Made by a program: the position numbers and the translations under genes. A stretch of DNA of 64,000 bases. Origin: Verrucomicrobiales bacterium. GTDB lineage: Bacteria > Verrucomicrobiota > Verrucomicrobiia > Verrucomicrobiales > V1-33. The stretch is taken from the NCBI GenBank assembly GCA_028293125.1, contig JAQGPJ010000061.1, positions 1-64,000 of the forward strand, given 5' to 3'. A model generated the notes under the pieces. The model ran no database searches and had not been told where the DNA came from. It was given only the letters and a program-made list of their open reading frames with translations. Below are positions 1-9,111 of the stretch, piece after piece. Numbering within the stretch: the first letter of the stretch is position 1; the number at the start of each line of letters is the position of its first letter.

Positions 1-25
1 CTGACTCCCGCCGCTTACGCGGCGC

Positions 26-421
26 TCACCGCGGGCCGAGACGGGATGGAGGCTTCAAAAGCCGCCTGATGACCGCAGGCAAGCCCGTGTCAAACCTTGA
101 CGGAGGGTCACGCGTCAAAGGCTTACGGAGAAAATACAGCGGCGCGGCGACGATCAGGATTATGAGGACCACCTCATCCGAAGGCATATTGCCGGCCCAC
201 CACTCCACAGTGCGGGCCGGGGCCAGCCACCCGATGAGGATGGAGATGAGGCCCAGCACCGCCAATCCGGCAAAAAGAACCCATTCCCACCCGGACCATG
301 CGTTCACCTGGCCGCCATCCCGCCAGACCACCAGACAGGGCATCGCGATGAAAAACAGCCCCAGAGTGATCAGGAAGGCGCGGAAAAATCCGGGTTCGTC
401 CGTGTCATACAGGTGCGTCAT
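26..421 (-). CDS. Small hypothetical inner-membrane protein
   Basis: A 131-residue protein starting at an ATG. I do not recognise the family. The sequence shows three hydrophobic stretches, at about residues 13-33, 45-65 and 82-98, the last followed by a basic C-terminal tail rich in Arg and Pro. This predicts a three-helix membrane protein with a cytoplasmic tail. It is transcribed in the same direction as the housekeeping genes to its right but is separated from them by about 450 bp, so it is probably a separate unit. It has no catalytic motif. The opposite-strand reading frame has no hydrophobic or domain pattern and was judged a shadow. Confidence 0.6.
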   Translation of the reverse strand: MTHLYDTDEPGFFRAFLITLGLFFIAMPCLVVWRDGGQVNAWSGWEWVLFAGLAVLGLISILIGWLAPARTVEWWAGNMPSDEVVLIILIVAAPLYFLRKPLTRDPPSRFDTGLPAVIRRLLKPPSRLGPR

Positions 422-868
422 AGGATGACCCCATCCCTAGCTGGCCGGTCGCGGGGATTCAAACCGGAATCGGCGGCAGAGGCGTGGTGCCAATACGCGC
501 GGAAGCCGCCCTGTAAATCAGTCCCGACAATACAATGGAAAGCGCGGAGGAGTCTGTTGATTTCCCGGCTGGCTCACGCCCCGGAACGGATAGAGACATC
601 CGCTGAGCCAGTAATGGTCAATAACTTTGGACCACTCCATCATTTTACTGCGATCCCCCGCCGGCCCGCGTAATATCCGCTGATCCGCCTGTTGTCCGCT
701 ACTGAGCGTTGGCTTGGCGCAATCATTCAGGCTTTCCTCCTCACCCATGTGCCGAGCCCCGAGCCCTGAAAATGAAACACCGCCGGATTTCGCATGCAGG
801 CAGAGGCGCGGCGGTTTTGATGGGACCAACAGACATGATAATCCCGGTCTCAGCAAGGAGGATCCCCC
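422..868. other. Intergenic region, no gene recognised
   Basis: About 450 bp between the small membrane protein and RNase D. Several frames are open by chance because of high GC, but none has a recognisable domain or compositional signal. A stretch at about 440-470 resembles the T-arm of a tRNA on the minus strand, but its stem does not pair. Confidence 0.5.
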
Positions 869-1984
869 TCAAATCCCCATCAATTCCCGCTGCCAGTTGA
901 GGAACAACTCGTCCACGCGGTCGGGCTGGAAGCAGATGGCCTCCAAGGCGGAGCGGGAGCCGAGGAGGGAAGGGTCGATGTCCAGTTCATTCCCGATGCG
1001 GTCGCGTTTGGCCTTAAGCTGCTCGAATTTCTTTTCGGCTTCGGGGTTCCGCTCGTAGCGGAGCCGGGGCGGCCGGCGGGGCCACTCGGATTCCGGGGTC
1101 TCCGCGGCGTCGCGCACGGCTTTTTGAAACCGGCGGTGGCAGGACGGGGGGAAGCGGGCGTTCAGGCGGGCCTCCCCGCCGTTTTCGAGGGCCTCCGCCC
1201 AAAGGAGCAGGTCGGCGTTGCCGCTGACCTTGAAGGCCGGGCGGTCCAGCCGCTGGGCCTCGCCGTCACGCCAGAGCCAGAGGGCGCGCAGGAAGTTCAG
1301 TCCCTTGGGCCGCAGCTTGCCACTGCCGGTGATGCGCCACTGCCCGTCGGGGTCCGCCGGCGGGCGGCTCAGGACGGATTCACGGGCGTCGATACAGGTC
1401 TCCAGAAACCATGGCTCGCGCCCCAGGGTGCGCAGTTTGCCCACAAAAAGGTCTGCCAGCTCCAGGATGTAATGCACATCGTTAAGGGCGTACTCGATCA
1501 TTTTCGGGGAAAGGGGCCGCTTACCCCAGTCCGCCCGCTGGGACTGCTTGGAAAGAGTGACGCCGAAGACGGACTCCACAAGGTGGGCCAGCCCGAACTG
1601 CCGCTCGCCGCACAGCCGGGCGGCGGCCTGGGTGTCGAAAATGCGCTCCGGGATGACGTCGAACGTACGCCTCATCAGCGTCATGTCGAAGTCCGCCCCA
1701 TGCATCCAGATTTCCACCTGTTGGAGCCATTCCACCAAGGGGGACAAGTCCGGGATGCTGAGGGGATCAATGATGACTTTCTCCTCCCCGCAGGCCAGCT
1801 GGACCAGGCAGAGCTTCTCCTTGTAGGAATGCAGGCTGTCCGCCTCGGTGTCTATGGCGCACCGGACGCCCGGACCGGCGGGGATCCGGGACAGAAGCGC
1901 GGCCAGCGCCTCGGGAGTGTCAATGTAGGAATCGGAGAGGGATGAGTCAGGCACCGGGGCGGAGCGGTAGGAAAAGGAGTCCAA
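869..1984 (-). CDS. rnd: Ribonuclease D (3'-5' exoribonuclease with HRDC domain)
   Basis: A 371-residue DEDD-family exoribonuclease that trims 3' ends of tRNA precursors and other stable RNAs in the cytoplasm. The metal-binding residues are visible: Asp45 and Glu47 in the IDTEAD motif, Asp100 in HGADFD, and Asp169 with Tyr165 in YALNDVHY, which makes it the DEDDy type. The C-terminal half (about residues 205-360) fits an HRDC-type nucleic-acid binding region. Length matches the family (about 370-390). The start is TTG at 1984; there is no ATG before residue 94, so a TTG start or a slightly longer form is required. It lies 63 bp downstream of rho on the same strand and may be cotranscribed with it. 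Confidence 0.9.
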   Translation of the reverse strand: MDSFSYRSAPVPDSSLSDSYIDTPEALAALLSRIPAGPGVRCAIDTEADSLHSYKEKLCLVQLACGEEKVIIDPLSIPDLSPLVEWLQQVEIWMHGADFDMTLMRRTFDVIPERIFDTQAAARLCGERQFGLAHLVESVFGVTLSKQSQRADWGKRPLSPKMIEYALNDVHYILELADLFVGKLRTLGREPWFLETCIDARESVLSRPPADPDGQWRITGSGKLRPKGLNFLRALWLWRDGEAQRLDRPAFKVSGNADLLLWAEALENGGEARLNARFPPSCHRRFQKAVRDAAETPESEWPRRPPRLRYERNPEAEKKFEQLKAKRDRIGNELDIDPSLLGSRSALEAICFQPDRVDELFLNWQRELMGI

Positions 1985-2047
1985 AAGAGAAGAGAAGAGG
2001 CGGGGAGAAGCGAAACGGAGACCGGGCGGGAGCCCTTTTCAACCGTG

Positions 2048-3532
2048 TCAGCGCAGCCCGGTCAGAAGCAGCTCGGCGTTGCCGGCGGAGGCTTTGAGAT
2101 GCTTGATGAGCGTCTCCATGGCCTCGCCCGCAGGCAGCTGCGCCAGCTGGCGGCGGATGGCGCTGACGCGCCGGAACTCATCGGGATGGTATAGCAGCTC
2201 GTCCTTGCGGGTGGCGGTTTTGGGCAGGTGGATCGCCGGGTAGATACGGCGTTCGGCCATTTCCCGGTCGATGTGGATCTCCATGTTCCCTGTGCCTTTG
2301 AATTCCTCGAAGATCACCTCGTCCATTTTTGAATCCGTCTCGATCAGTGCCGTGGCCAGCAGAGTCAGGCTGCCGCCCTCCTCCACCTTCCGGGCGGAGC
2401 CGAAGAACTTCCGCGCCCGCTGCAGGGCCACGGGGTTGAGGCCGCCGGAGGTCAGGCCGCCCTTGTTGGCGATCATGTTGTTGTAGCCGCGGGTCAGACG
2501 GGTCAGGCTGTCCAGCAGGATGACCACGTCCTTTTTCCGCTCCACCAGACGGCGGGCGCGCTCCATCACCAGCTCCGCCACCTGGATATGGCGGCTGGCA
2601 GTCTCATCGAAGGTGGAGGCGAACACCTGCCCGCCGATGGTTTCCTGAAAGTCCGTCACCTCCTCCGGCCGCTCGTCCAGCAGCAGCACGATCAGCTCGA
2701 TCTCCGGATGGTTCTCCCGGATGGAGCTGGCGATCTCCTTCAGCAGAATGGTTTTCCCGCCGCGGGGGGGCGCGCAGATGAGCCCGCGCTGGCCTTTGCC
2801 CAAGGGAGCTATCAGATCCACCACCCGGGGGGAGACGGCGCGCGTGCGGCGGTTCTCCAGAATGATGCGCTCCGTGGGGAAGATGGAGGTCAGCCGGTCG
2901 AAGGGCACCGGCGCGGTGTATTCCTCCACCGGCATGCCCTCGATGGTGACCACGGAATCCACGCTGATGAATTTGTCCTTCAGATCACGGGGCGCGCGGC
3001 AGATGACGCTGACCTTCACCCCGGCCTGCAGGCCGTAGCGGCGCAGGGTGGAGGGGGAGACAAAAACATCGTCCGGAAAGGAGGCGAAATTGAACCGGGG
3101 ATCGCGGATGATGCCGAAGCCCTCGCGCATGATCTCGAGGATGCCGTCGGCCTCGATGACAGCCCCGCTCCGCCCGTAGAAGCTGACAATCTCAAACACC
3201 AGAAAGTGCTTGGACCGGGTGCCGCCCACCCGCAGCCCCAAGGACTCCCCCAGTGTGTAAAGCTGGGCCAGGGTGAAACCCAGATAGTCATTCAGGCGGA
3301 TGCGCTCCGGAATGGGCGGCGGAGGTGGAGCCTCGGGCGCGGCGACCGCTGCCGGCACCATATCAGCTCCGGCTCCGGCTCCGGCTCCGGCGGTGGCGGA
3401 AGACGGCGGCGGCGTGGCCGATCCCGCGCCGGGATTGAGCCCTGCCTCCGTGCCACTGCCGGCGGCAGCGGCGGTGGGATCCGCAGGCTGCCGGGTGCCA
3501 GCGTTCAATGATTCAGTTTGCTCTTCAGCCAT
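2048..3532 (-). CDS. rho: Transcription termination factor Rho
   Basis: Hexameric RNA-dependent ATPase that ends transcription of untranslated RNA. The ATPase core is unmistakable: P-loop APPRGGKT, Walker [12 protein letters not shown], and the Q/R-loop region after it. The RNA-binding cold-shock-like domain precedes it (about residues 135-215, [12 protein letters not shown]). At 494 residues it is about 75 longer than E. coli Rho; the extra length is an N-terminal tail of about 75 residues rich in Ala, Gly and Pro. Low-complexity N-terminal insertions occur in Rho from several high-GC phyla. The ATG at 3532 lies inside the 3' end of coaE, giving a 28-bp overlap in another frame, so the two are likely translated from one mRNA. 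Confidence 0.95.
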   Translation of the reverse strand: MAEEQTESLNAGTRQPADPTAAAAGSGTEAGLNPGAGSATPPPSSATAGAGAGAGADMVPAAVAAPEAPPPPPIPERIRLNDYLGFTLAQLYTLGESLGLRVGGTRSKHFLVFEIVSFYGRSGAVIEADGILEIMREGFGIIRDPRFNFASFPDDVFVSPSTLRRYGLQAGVKVSVICRAPRDLKDKFISVDSVVTIEGMPVEEYTAPVPFDRLTSIFPTERIILENRRTRAVSPRVVDLIAPLGKGQRGLICAPPRGGKTILLKEIASSIRENHPEIELIVLLLDERPEEVTDFQETIGGQVFASTFDETASRHIQVAELVMERARRLVERKKDVVILLDSLTRLTRGYNNMIANKGGLTSGGLNPVALQRARKFFGSARKVEEGGSLTLLATALIETDSKMDEVIFEEFKGTGNMEIHIDREMAERRIYPAIHLPKTATRKDELLYHPDEFRRVSAIRRQLAQLPAGEAMETLIKHLKASAGNAELLLTGLR

Positions 3533-4137
3533 GTAAAAAAGGAAGTGGTTTGCCGGAGCAGAGCCCCTCGCGGGCCTCCGTTCCAGATCACCGCACCGGC
3601 GCGGGCGGCTTTTTCCATAAGGGGAAGCTGCGAGGCGATGATGCGGTCCGCGAGGTCCGGCGCGAAGTGACTCCGTGCCATCAGGCGCTGCCGCTGGGTG
3701 GCGGGTCCGCAGGCCACCGTGATTTCCAAATCACGCGGCATGGGGAAGCCGGACTCGTAAAGCAAAGGCACATCCATCAGGAAAAACCGGATGTCCGGGG
3801 CGGCCAGAGCCAGTTGGCGGGCCAACTGACACTCCCCGCGCACCAGTGGATGCAGAATCCCCTCAAGGGTGCGCCTGCTCTCCTGATCGTGGAACACCCG
3901 CTCCCGCAGCCGGCTTTTATCGAGCCGCCCCTCGGAATCGGCGAGATCCTCTCCCAGCGATACCATAATCATCCGGGCAACCTCAGGCTTTGTCAATAGC
4001 TCATGGACACAGGCATCACAGTCAAAAAAGGCCGTCTCCTCCGGAGCCAGTTTCCGGAAAGCCTCCGCAAAGCTGGACTTCCCCGTCGCGATGCCGCCCG
4101 TGAGGGCCAAGGTGAAAACGGGGGATGGGGGGGGCAT
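3505..4137 (-). CDS. coaE: Dephospho-CoA kinase
   Basis: Catalyses the last step of coenzyme A synthesis: ATP-dependent phosphorylation of the 3'-hydroxyl of dephospho-CoA. It has the P-loop GGIATGKS at about residues 14-21, an acidic FDCDACVHELL segment in the position of the substrate-binding DXD region, and the lid-like RQRLMAR segment. Length is 210 residues, normal for CoaE. The start is an ATG at 4137. It overlaps the start of rho by 28 bp; RNase D follows rho. This gives an operon coaE-rho-rnd of unrelated housekeeping functions. Confidence 0.93.
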   Translation of the reverse strand: MPPPSPVFTLALTGGIATGKSSFAEAFRKLAPEETAFFDCDACVHELLTKPEVARMIMVSLGEDLADSEGRLDKSRLRERVFHDQESRRTLEGILHPLVRGECQLARQLALAAPDIRFFLMDVPLLYESGFPMPRDLEITVACGPATQRQRLMARSHFAPDLADRIIASQLPLMEKAARAGAVIWNGGPRGALLRQTTSFFTWLKSKLNH

Positions 4138-4202
4138 GGCCCCACTCTCATGCGGAAAGTTGCAGGGTGCATCCGGAACCTTGCCCCGTCTGTTTGCCGG
4201 GG

Positions 4203-4339
4203 GGAGTTTTCAGTTTTCAGTTTTCAGCTTTCAGAGCTCAGGCTCAGGGGTCAGCATGGACTGAGGGGACTGAGGGGAAGGTGCCCGCAGCGGGAAGGTG
4301 CTGTTCCAAGCTGCTGAAAATTGAAAAACTGAAAACTCC
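4203..4339. repeat. Inverted arrays of TTTTCAG heptamers
   Basis: The left array (4203-4234) contains four successive copies of TTTTCAG or CTTTCAG. The right array (about 4311-4339) contains the reverse complement, CTGAAAA-type units. The two arms can pair into a long imperfect hairpin; the region between contains CTGAGGGGA-type repeats. It sits between the start of coaE and the end of the pilus operon. A second pair of the same family is at 61741-61830. Confidence 0.75.
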
Positions 4340-4369
4340 TCCTGCCCCGCCCCTCCCCGCCAATGTTAC

Positions 4370-4410
4370 GAAACAAAAAACAAAACAGGGCGGGAGTCAC
4401 CTCCCGCCCT
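4370..4410 (-). terminator. Intrinsic terminator of the pilus operon
   Basis: A perfect 10-bp stem (4387-4396 with 4401-4410, AGGGCGGGAG pairing with CTCCCGCCCT) closes a TCAC tetraloop. Read on the minus strand it is followed directly by a T-rich run (complement of 4370-4386). It lies about 56 bp beyond the stop codon of the secretin gene, the right position to end the operon. Confidence 0.88.
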
Positions 4411-4465
4411 GCACTGAATGTTATTTATCTTTGCCGGATCATTGATTCCCTGTCTGTGGCGGGAA

Positions 4466-6988
4466 TTACTTGTCGGTCAGCGGGGCCACGTCGGCCGGCG
4501 GGAAGAGCGGAGCCGTGCTGGTTTCGGTGCGGACCTCATCATCCCCGGTCTTGGACTCGTTCAGAGGCTGGCCCTGCGGGTCGATCAGCGTGCCGGTCAC
4601 ATAGATCATCAGGTTCTTCTTGAAGTGCTCCTCGGATTTGGTGCGGAACAGGCGGCCGAGGAAGGGAATGTCGCCGAAGAGCGGCACTTTGTCCTCCACG
4701 GACTGCACGTCCTCGCGGATCAAACCACCGATTCCAACCGTCTGGCGGTCCCAGATCATCACCTGGGTGGCCAACTTGCGGGTGGCGAACACGGGTTGGA
4801 GGATCTTGTTGTCTGTCAGGATAAGGGTCTCGTTCTGGCCAAGGGCATTCTGGCTCGTGGTCTGAATGGGGCTTCCGTAGTTAATGAAGCCTTCAAACTC
4901 GATCACTTCCGGAGCCAGATTCAGGTCGATGGTGTAGCCATCGTCCGCCACCGTGGCCTCGACCTCCATGGTCACGCCGGTGTTCTTGAATTCGAAGCTC
5001 TGGGGTGTGGTGGGCGTGACCGGGAAGCTGCCGCCGCCGCCGCCGCTGTCACCGCCGAACAAGGAGCCGCCGCCGCCGCCGAAGGTCTGAGGAATCTGGG
5101 GCGGGTCGAATTCGGTCGGGTACGGGAACTCGCGGATGACCTCCACCTTGGAGCGCTGACCGCTGCGGGCGATCACGCTGGGAGCCGTCATGAGGTCCAC
5201 ACCCTTTTTCTGGGAGAGAGCACGCATCACGATCTGAAACTGAGGGTCCGTGAACACACCGGCCAAGGCAAAGGCACCGGGGCTGACTGCGGTGGCACCG
5301 GTGGAGGTGCCGCCGGCGATCAGGGCGTCAATGGCATTGTTGCTCAAAGCCTCGGAGCCGAAGCGCAGACCACGGGAGATGGGATTGGCCCCGGTGGTAG
5401 TGCCGTTCTGATCGATGAAGGGGAAATCCGAATTGGCCCCTGCGTTGCCCGTGGTGCCGCCGGAGCCGAACACCCCGCTGCTGCCCAGGTTGAAGGCACC
5501 GATCAGGGTGTCAAAGCCCAGTTCATCCGTGTTGCGCTGGGTCACCTCCACGAACTTCGTGGTGATGAACACCTGCTTCACGCTCTGCTTGAACATCTGG
5601 TCGATGACCGTTTCGACGTTGTCGAGCTGCTCAAGGGAGTTGCGGACCACCAGACGGGAGGTGCCGGGGCTGAAGGTCGCCGTGGCTCCCTCGGGGAAGT
5701 CCACACCGAAATTCTTCAGAATGGAGATGGCGCTGGGCTTGCTCGGAATCGAGGATCCGCCGCCACCCTCAGTCTTGCTGGCGAAGGGATCGGCCGCCGG
5801 AGCCTCGCCGCTTTCACCACCGCCGCCACCCTTGGACAGGAAATCGGGCGGAACGCGGAAGACCTTGGTCACCATGCCGCCCTCACCATTGCCTCCGACC
5901 AGAGGCATAATAATCACAGCGTTGGGCTCCAGACGGTAGCGCATGCCAGCCACGTCACAGACGCTTTTGATGGCGTCGAGCAGCTTGGTGGCACGGAGAT
6001 CCAGTGTCACCGGCTTGGAGCCGGTGGTGCCCTTCAGGATGAAGTCCACCCCTTTGCGGGCGGGATCCGTCTCCAGGACGTCCGCATCGATGCTCTTGCG
6101 CTTGAGATAGGTGATCACCTCCTCGATGCCGGCATCGGAGAATTGAATGCGGTCCAGCGTGATGTTGTTCAGTTTGAACGTGATCGCCTGGGAGCCGGAG
6201 GTGGGCTCCACGCGCTCAGTGAGCATGGTGGGAACGCGGGCGGTGCCGGGCACCGAGGTCTCCCACAGTCTGTCCACGTCATTGAGCATCTTCAGACGGG
6301 TGTGGTCGCGGGCTGCGCGGAGATAATTGCTCACCTCCCGCTGGCTGCGCTCCAGCTGACGGCGGGCGGCGATGTTGGTGGGGTCGATGGCAAGCACACG
6401 GTTGAACTGCTCCTCGGCTCTGTTGAACTGGCCGAGATCGTAGTAGCCCAAGCCCTTGCGGAACAGGCTGCGCACCTCCTCCGTATCCTGGTAATGCTTC
6501 TCCGTCATCGCGATGTTGAACTTGTCCGGATCGTCGAGATCCTTCAGCAGTTCGCGTGCATCCTTGTTGTTCGGATCGACGTTCTCCGAGAGAACATTGT
6601 TCAGCAGGGCACGGGCCTTGTCAAAAGCACCACGGTGACCCAGCTCACGGGCATGAATCACACACACTTTGGCATACTTGGCCGTCACCCGGTTGCGGTC
6701 CGCCGCGTTTTGGGTGCCCAAGGGCAGCAGATCCAAAGCTTCCCGGTATTTGGCGATGGCGCCCTCGTAATCCTGTTCCGCGGCGAGACGGTCCCCTTCC
6801 TGCTCGGCAAGATAGGCGTCGGAAATGCGCTTTTGGCGTTTGGCGATCTCAATTTCCACGATCCCGGAACTGTAGCCATAACCGCCGTTGTCCGTACCGG
6901 CCCGCAGCACCGGGATCGGAATGGTGGCGGCGCACGCGATGCCTACGATCAAGGCCTGACTTTGCAACTTTAGCACTGGCTTTCTCAT
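4466..6988 (-). CDS. PilQ-like outer-membrane secretin with N-terminal TPR region (Amuc_1098-type)
   Basis: Predicted outer-membrane pore of a type IV pilus-like machine. The 840-residue protein begins with a signal-like segment (residues 1-30), then TPR-like helical repeats at about 60-230, which include the YYDLGQFNRAEEQF unit. Periplasmic N-domains follow (about 270-470), then the secretin barrel with the signature VPLFGDIPFLGRLF at about 770-783. Gly-rich low-complexity loops at about 385-415 and 620-650 interrupt the N-domain/barrel region. TPR-plus-secretin architecture and gene order match Akkermansia Amuc_1098. It is the last gene of the operon and is followed by a strong terminator. 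The long opposite-strand frame is a GC-driven shadow. Confidence 0.9.
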   Translation of the reverse strand: MRKPVLKLQSQALIVGIACAATIPIPVLRAGTDNGGYGYSSGIVEIEIAKRQKRISDAYLAEQEGDRLAAEQDYEGAIAKYREALDLLPLGTQNAADRNRVTAKYAKVCVIHARELGHRGAFDKARALLNNVLSENVDPNNKDARELLKDLDDPDKFNIAMTEKHYQDTEEVRSLFRKGLGYYDLGQFNRAEEQFNRVLAIDPTNIAARRQLERSQREVSNYLRAARDHTRLKMLNDVDRLWETSVPGTARVPTMLTERVEPTSGSQAITFKLNNITLDRIQFSDAGIEEVITYLKRKSIDADVLETDPARKGVDFILKGTTGSKPVTLDLRATKLLDAIKSVCDVAGMRYRLEPNAVIIMPLVGGNGEGGMVTKVFRVPPDFLSKGGGGGESGEAPAADPFASKTEGGGGSSIPSKPSAISILKNFGVDFPEGATATFSPGTSRLVVRNSLEQLDNVETVIDQMFKQSVKQVFITTKFVEVTQRNTDELGFDTLIGAFNLGSSGVFGSGGTTGNAGANSDFPFIDQNGTTTGANPISRGLRFGSEALSNNAIDALIAGGTSTGATAVSPGAFALAGVFTDPQFQIVMRALSQKKGVDLMTAPSVIARSGQRSKVEVIREFPYPTEFDPPQIPQTFGGGGGSLFGGDSGGGGGSFPVTPTTPQSFEFKNTGVTMEVEATVADDGYTIDLNLAPEVIEFEGFINYGSPIQTTSQNALGQNETLILTDNKILQPVFATRKLATQVMIWDRQTVGIGGLIREDVQSVEDKVPLFGDIPFLGRLFRTKSEEHFKKNLMIYVTGTLIDPQGQPLNESKTGDDEVRTETSTAPLFPPADVAPLTDK

Positions 6989-7071
6989 GAAGTTTTTTTG
7001 GATGGCAGATTGGGGAATAGAAGTTTGGAAGCGGGAATGGGAAGCAAAAACTGTTCAGTTCCCTAAAATAA

Positions 7072-8043
7072 TTATTTGATCTTGAGAGTGACTTCCTCAC
7101 GGGCAGCCTTGCCGGGCGGGATGAAGCTGAGGGTGACACTTTCCTCAGTGACTTTGGCGGCTTGGACTTTGACTCCGACGGCGCTGGGCACTTCGAATTC
7201 CTGACCCTCACGCAGAACGAACTCCTTTTTGCTCAGGTCATCCACGATTTTGGCGGACAGCTTGGGCAGATCGACGGTTTTGCCGAGGATGATTTCGATA
7301 TTTTTGCCGTTCTTGGCCTCGTTGTCCTTGAGGATCAGCACCGGTGTCGGAACAGTTCTTCCTCCCTCCTGAATAGGGCGGTTCTCCACCTTCAGAGCGG
7401 TGAAACGCTTGTCCACGGGGAATACTTCACCCACTTTGAAGAAGTCCCCTTTGCGGATTTCACCCTGCAGGCGGGTCAGCTGGATTTCACCGCCGTTGTA
7501 AACTCCGAATTTCAGGGACAGCGGCTCTTTGATGCACTCCACATATTTCAGCTTGGTGTAGAAGGGAGGGACATCAGCCCGGTTGCGGGGATTGCTCTTG
7601 CCCTCGAACTCCTCAAGGTTGGTGTATCCGTCCTTGTCGTCATCCATGGTGGCGACGTCCTCGCGGGTGAGCTGCAGCTCATTATTGTAGAGCCAGGCAT
7701 TTTCGATGGGCGGGCGCAGCTGGGGGGCGGAGGGGTCCAGCAGGGCGATAGTATTGCCGTCCACGTTTTTGATGACCGGCGTGGAGACCATCAGGTCCAC
7801 TGTATTCTCTCCGACTTTGAAGGGGATGCGCTCGATTTTGGTGTTCAGGGCGGTTTCGGCCTGGGTCACGATATCGCTCTTCACCGCGCCGAGATCGGAC
7901 AATTGTTTGCTTTCCTTGGTGGGGGCCGGGAACTGGTTTTTGAAGGACAGGGCCTTCAGCAGGACGTAGGCTCCGATAACGATCGCCACGAAGGCGAACA
8001 GACCGAGGAGCACGCGGTCGTATTTAGTCTTGATAGCTTCCAT
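7072..8043 (-). CDS. Pilus-operon periplasmic protein in the PilP position (Amuc_1099-type)
   Basis: A 323-residue protein with one N-terminal membrane helix (about residues 10-32) and a periplasmic part. Position between the PilO-like and PilQ-like genes and overall plan match Amuc_1099, so it probably links the inner-membrane complex to the secretin as PilP does; direct PilP similarity is not evident to me. Residues 134-146 carry an Asp-rich DDDKDGYTNLEEF loop like an EF-hand or dockerin calcium site. A duplicated Amuc-like beta-domain is suggested by two stretches with PFKVGE/FFKVGE motifs at about residues 74 and 200. Start is the ATG at 8043. Confidence 0.75.
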   Translation of the reverse strand: MEAIKTKYDRVLLGLFAFVAIVIGAYVLLKALSFKNQFPAPTKESKQLSDLGAVKSDIVTQAETALNTKIERIPFKVGENTVDLMVSTPVIKNVDGNTIALLDPSAPQLRPPIENAWLYNNELQLTREDVATMDDDKDGYTNLEEFEGKSNPRNRADVPPFYTKLKYVECIKEPLSLKFGVYNGGEIQLTRLQGEIRKGDFFKVGEVFPVDKRFTALKVENRPIQEGGRTVPTPVLILKDNEAKNGKNIEIILGKTVDLPKLSAKIVDDLSKKEFVLREGQEFEVPSAVGVKVQAAKVTEESVTLSFIPPGKAAREEVTLKIK

Positions 8044-8071
8044 GATAAGGCGGATTCCTTCGCTGAAATCT

Positions 8072-9079
8072 TTATTTTTTCGCTGCAGGGGCTTTGGGGG
8101 CTTCCGGAGCCTTGGGCTCCGTGAAGCGGATAAGATCCAGATTCAAATAAACCGTCACATTCTCGCGGCCGAAGATGAAGATGGAGTCGTGGCGGAACGG
8201 TTTGTTGCTTTCGGGGTCCGTCTCCTCGCGGGTTTCGATTCGGGTCGACGTGTCCGCGCCGACCTTCTGCTCGTTCTCCACCCGCAGCACGCGGTAGTCG
8301 AAGAAGAAAGTGCCGGGCGTGGTGTTGGAGAGGGCGGTGAGGCTGTCGTTGATGGCGCGGTTGGAGCCTGTGAAAGTGACTTGGATCGGGTAGCGCTCCA
8401 GCACCTCACTTTCGGCCAGCACTGCCGGCTCCGCTTTGGGGGCGTTTTTGGCGTTGCCTTTGGCGGCGGCGGGCGTCTTTTTGGCGGCGGCGGCCGCGGC
8501 GGCGGCTTTGGTCTTCTCCGCGTCGGCGGAAGCCCCCTTTTTCTCAAAAGGCAGTTCCTGGCGCTGCAGGAAGTTGATCTCCTTCACCCCTTTGCTGATC
8601 AGGGTGCTGACCACAAAATTCAACCCTTCCAGCCAGGCGTTCAGCCGGGGCACCGCCTCCGTCTCCGGAAAGGCCGAAAGATAGGTGCCCATGCCCAGAT
8701 CGAAATTGTCGGGCAGCTTCACGTTGGCGTTTTTCGCCTCGTTCTGCAGGCCGTCGCGGAGCTTTTGGAGCTTCGCCTGGAAGGCACTGGCATCCATGGT
8801 CTCCAGCGCCGGCTGATACTTGCGCAGATTGTCGTTCAGTGCGGCGACCTGCTCCGTGAAGCCGGCGACCTGCTTTTTCTTGGCTTCCACATTTTCCGGT
8901 TTGGGGAAAACTTTGGCCTTCTGCAGCTTGTCCAGCTGGGATTTGGTTGTCTCGTATTTCTCAGCGGCCTCCGTGGCGCCGGAGGCTGCGGACCAGGCGA
9001 GATAGCCCAGCCCGATGGCTCCCACCGCGAGGGCGGCGAAGTAGCCGGTTAAAAAAGTGTTCTGCTTTGCCTTGCTCAT
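8072..9079 (-). CDS. PilO-like pilus protein, homologue of Akkermansia Amuc_1100
   Basis: A 335-residue bitopic protein: membrane helix at about 9-31, a coiled-coil segment at about 35-120, then an alpha/beta periplasmic region. The C-terminal segment VTVYLNLDLIRFTEPKAPE corresponds well to the end of Amuc_1100 as I remember it, as does the segment around FQAKLQKLRDGL. Amuc_1100 is a PilO-like outer-surface-reachable protein, known for host immune effects in the gut species. Here an Ala/Lys-rich linker (about 185-220) is inserted in the middle. It is cotranscribed with its neighbours, with gaps of 28 and 32 bp. Confidence 0.85.
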   Translation of the reverse strand: MSKAKQNTFLTGYFAALAVGAIGLGYLAWSAASGATEAAEKYETTKSQLDKLQKAKVFPKPENVEAKKKQVAGFTEQVAALNDNLRKYQPALETMDASAFQAKLQKLRDGLQNEAKNANVKLPDNFDLGMGTYLSAFPETEAVPRLNAWLEGLNFVVSTLISKGVKEINFLQRQELPFEKKGASADAEKTKAAAAAAAAKKTPAAAKGNAKNAPKAEPAVLAESEVLERYPIQVTFTGSNRAINDSLTALSNTTPGTFFFDYRVLRVENEQKVGADTSTRIETREETDPESNKPFRHDSIFIFGRENVTVYLNLDLIRFTEPKAPEAPKAPAAKK

Positions 9080-9111
9080 GAAAATGATAGTGATCGGAAG
9101 GGTTTCACGGA

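Noticed and set aside
440-470. tRNA-like T-arm (GGTTTGAATCC on the minus strand)
   Set aside because: The five-base stem does not pair and no matching acceptor, D-arm or anticodon arm can be built around it.
4418-6973. 851-codon frame opposite the secretin gene
   Set aside because: Composition is a shadow of the Gly/Pro-rich secretin frame; no domain, and the secretin frame has clear motifs and a terminator.
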